From positions 104,630-168,629 of the forward strand of contig NZ_JAGEVG010000012.1 of assembly GCF_017581925.1 (NCBI RefSeq): DNA of 64,000 nucleotides, read 5' to 3'. Numbering within the stretch: the first letter of the stretch is position 1; each line of letters begins with the position of its first letter. This stretch comes from Gelidibacter pelagius. Its GTDB lineage: Bacteria > Bacteroidota > Bacteroidia > Flavobacteriales > Flavobacteriaceae. The position numbers and the translations under genes were made by a program. Under the pieces are notes generated by a model. The model worked only from the letters and a program-made list of their open reading frames with translations, was not told the DNA's origin and searched no databases. This document shows, piece after piece, positions 63,085-64,000 of this stretch.

Positions 63085-63658
63085 TGGTTCAATTATGATA
63101 TAAATATGTAAATAGTTCTCTAATTAAGAACAATTCATATATTTTAAAATTAATTGTGAAATCTTTTTTTAGAGTTATCATCTAGAATATGTCATCAACA
63201 AATACTATTTAAGTAACCAAAACAGAGAATTTAATATTTTAGTATTAAAATGATTAGTTAGAAGTTTTTCTTATCTGCATTACGTTTTTTATTCGTGAAA
63301 CTGTAAAATCGACGTCTAAATTAATTTTTCTCTAAAATTTTAACATATTTTAAACCACAAAACTACTAACACTCGTTCTTCTGATTGTTAATAACTTGAA
63401 ATGTATCCTAAATGATCTATTGTTGAAGCCCTCATTCAATATCATTTGATACCCTTTGCTATCAAATACACATAAATGATACATAAGAATAATAGGGTTA
63501 AATTATTTCGGTTAATTTAATGACTGCCAAATGACTGTGCATAACTTATTGTTGTGATATTTTCTTTCACTAGTCTCTTTTTATACATTTATTTCCATCA
63601 TCCCATAAGGGAAAACAAAAGTGCTTTTGTTCATTTTAATCATTTAAAACAATTAAAA
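63085..63658. other. AT-rich spacer between the higB relic and the excisionase-like gene
   Basis: 574 nt without a convincing gene. It contains an 8-bp inverted repeat ATTTGATA/TATCAAAT with 8-nt spacer (63444-63467) nested in a wider pair TATCATTT/AAATGATA (63440-63481), and a GTTCT/AGAAC pair near 63113. These are candidate operator, excision or transfer-origin sites. Confidence 0.5.
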
Positions 63659-63946
63659 ATGGACAATTTATTATTATTGGAACGATTAGATCGTCTAGAA
63701 AAATTAATGGTCGGACAAAAAGAAGTTTTGACCTTTAACGAAGCCTGTGATTATACAGGTATATCCCGAAGCTATCTCTACAAATTGACTTCTTCAGGGA
63801 AAATCCCACACTCCAAACCCAACGGCAAAATGCTCTTTTTCGAGAAGCGTAAACTTGTGGAATGGCTACTACAAAACAAGCGAAAATCGCAACACGACAT
63901 AGAAAGTGAGGCATTGGCCTATTCCTTAAGGAATAAGCGCATTTAA
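63659..63946 (+). CDS. Excisionase-like helix-turn-helix (HTH_17) protein
   Basis: A 95-residue protein: a leading Leu-rich coil (DNLLLLERLDRLEKLMVGQ), then an MerR/HTH_17 excisionase domain (LTFNEACDYTGISRSYLYKLTSSGKIPHSKPNGKMLFFEKRKLVEWLL), then a basic tail. I chose the ATG at 63659 because the frame above it reads poorly as protein. Such genes mark Bacteroidota integrative and mobilisable elements, typically just before DUF3987/primase and mobilisation genes. It could act as an excisionase or regulator of the integrase. Confidence 0.9.
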   Translation: MDNLLLLERLDRLEKLMVGQKEVLTFNEACDYTGISRSYLYKLTSSGKIPHSKPNGKMLFFEKRKLVEWLLQNKRKSQHDIESEALAYSLRNKRI

Positions 63947-63982
63947 TCTGCGAAATATACTATTTCACTAAAGCCAACGTCT

Positions 63983-64000
63983 ATGGAAACAAATAAACAG
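63983..64000 (+). CDS. Possible start of a further element gene (cut by window end)
   Basis: An ATG followed by GAA ACA AAT AAA CAG runs to the right edge, 36 nt after the HTH gene stop. Six codons are too few to identify; in comparable elements a DUF3987 or primase-like gene follows here. Weak call. Confidence 0.3.

Overview
The window looks like chromosomal DNA of a marine-type Flavobacteriaceae (Bacteroidota); genus cannot be fixed from the sequence. Support: AT-rich DNA with short, often RBS-less leaders; Bacteroidota-type -7 promoter boxes (TAnnTTTG) ahead of many genes; type IX secretion (T9SS) sorting domains of both kinds (gliding-type CHU_C and a type A tail); fused E1 alpha/beta 2-oxoacid dehydrogenase; DUF4252, TlpA/DUF4369 and carboxypeptidase-regulatory-like proteins. 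I found no rRNA, tRNA or CRISPR array.

Layout. 0-9.5 kb: two DUF4252 proteins, purB with a HEAT-like partner, a glycosyltransferase, a two-gene ergothioneine operon (egtB-egtD), an ABC-F ATPase and a PAP2 phosphatase. 9.5-15.3 kb: a large T9SS-exported C-type-lectin protein, a solitary contractile-tail tube protein, a zinc-ligand-poor sirtuin, TrmH and a periplasmic regulatory-domain protein. 15.3-26.4 kb: housekeeping genes (DEAD-box helicase, RdgB, HPF, RlmH, the nadC-yihY-priA operon, a LytTR regulator, the rpsF-rpsR-rplI operon). 26.4-43 kb: stress and hypothetical genes, DoxX, fused E1, an S9 peptidase, an M1-like pseudo-peptidase joined to an outer-membrane barrel, a LOG-family protein, a 55-residue membrane protein, UvrA. 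43-53 kb: a secreted seven-blade propeller protein, a TPR histidine kinase with its LuxR-type regulator, and a tricorn-like S41 protease. 53-61.3 kb: AcpH-like protein, GlmM, a class V aminotransferase, an LpxL-like acyltransferase facing a rhomboid protease across overlapping promoters, a TlpA-like thioredoxin and MnmE.

The accessory part starts at the 3' end of mnmE (about 61.25 kb). A tyrosine recombinase gene lies 151 nt beyond the mnmE stop, behind a dense cluster of direct and inverted repeats. It is followed by a decayed HigB-HigA toxin-antitoxin pair and an excisionase-like HTH gene, and the window then ends. This resembles one end of an integrative element that uses the conserved last codons of mnmE as its attachment site, the strategy known from SGI1-type islands. 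The other end would lie outside the window.

A second layer is the intergenic DNA. Many spacers carry degenerate short repeats from a shared vocabulary: GTCATCGGTCA-type, TTCAAAATTCAAGG-type, CACAGAG-type, and GC-rich CCTGCCCGTCCG hairpins. A GC-rich piece of the last type also sits in frame inside the higB relic, so it probably moved or was copied there.
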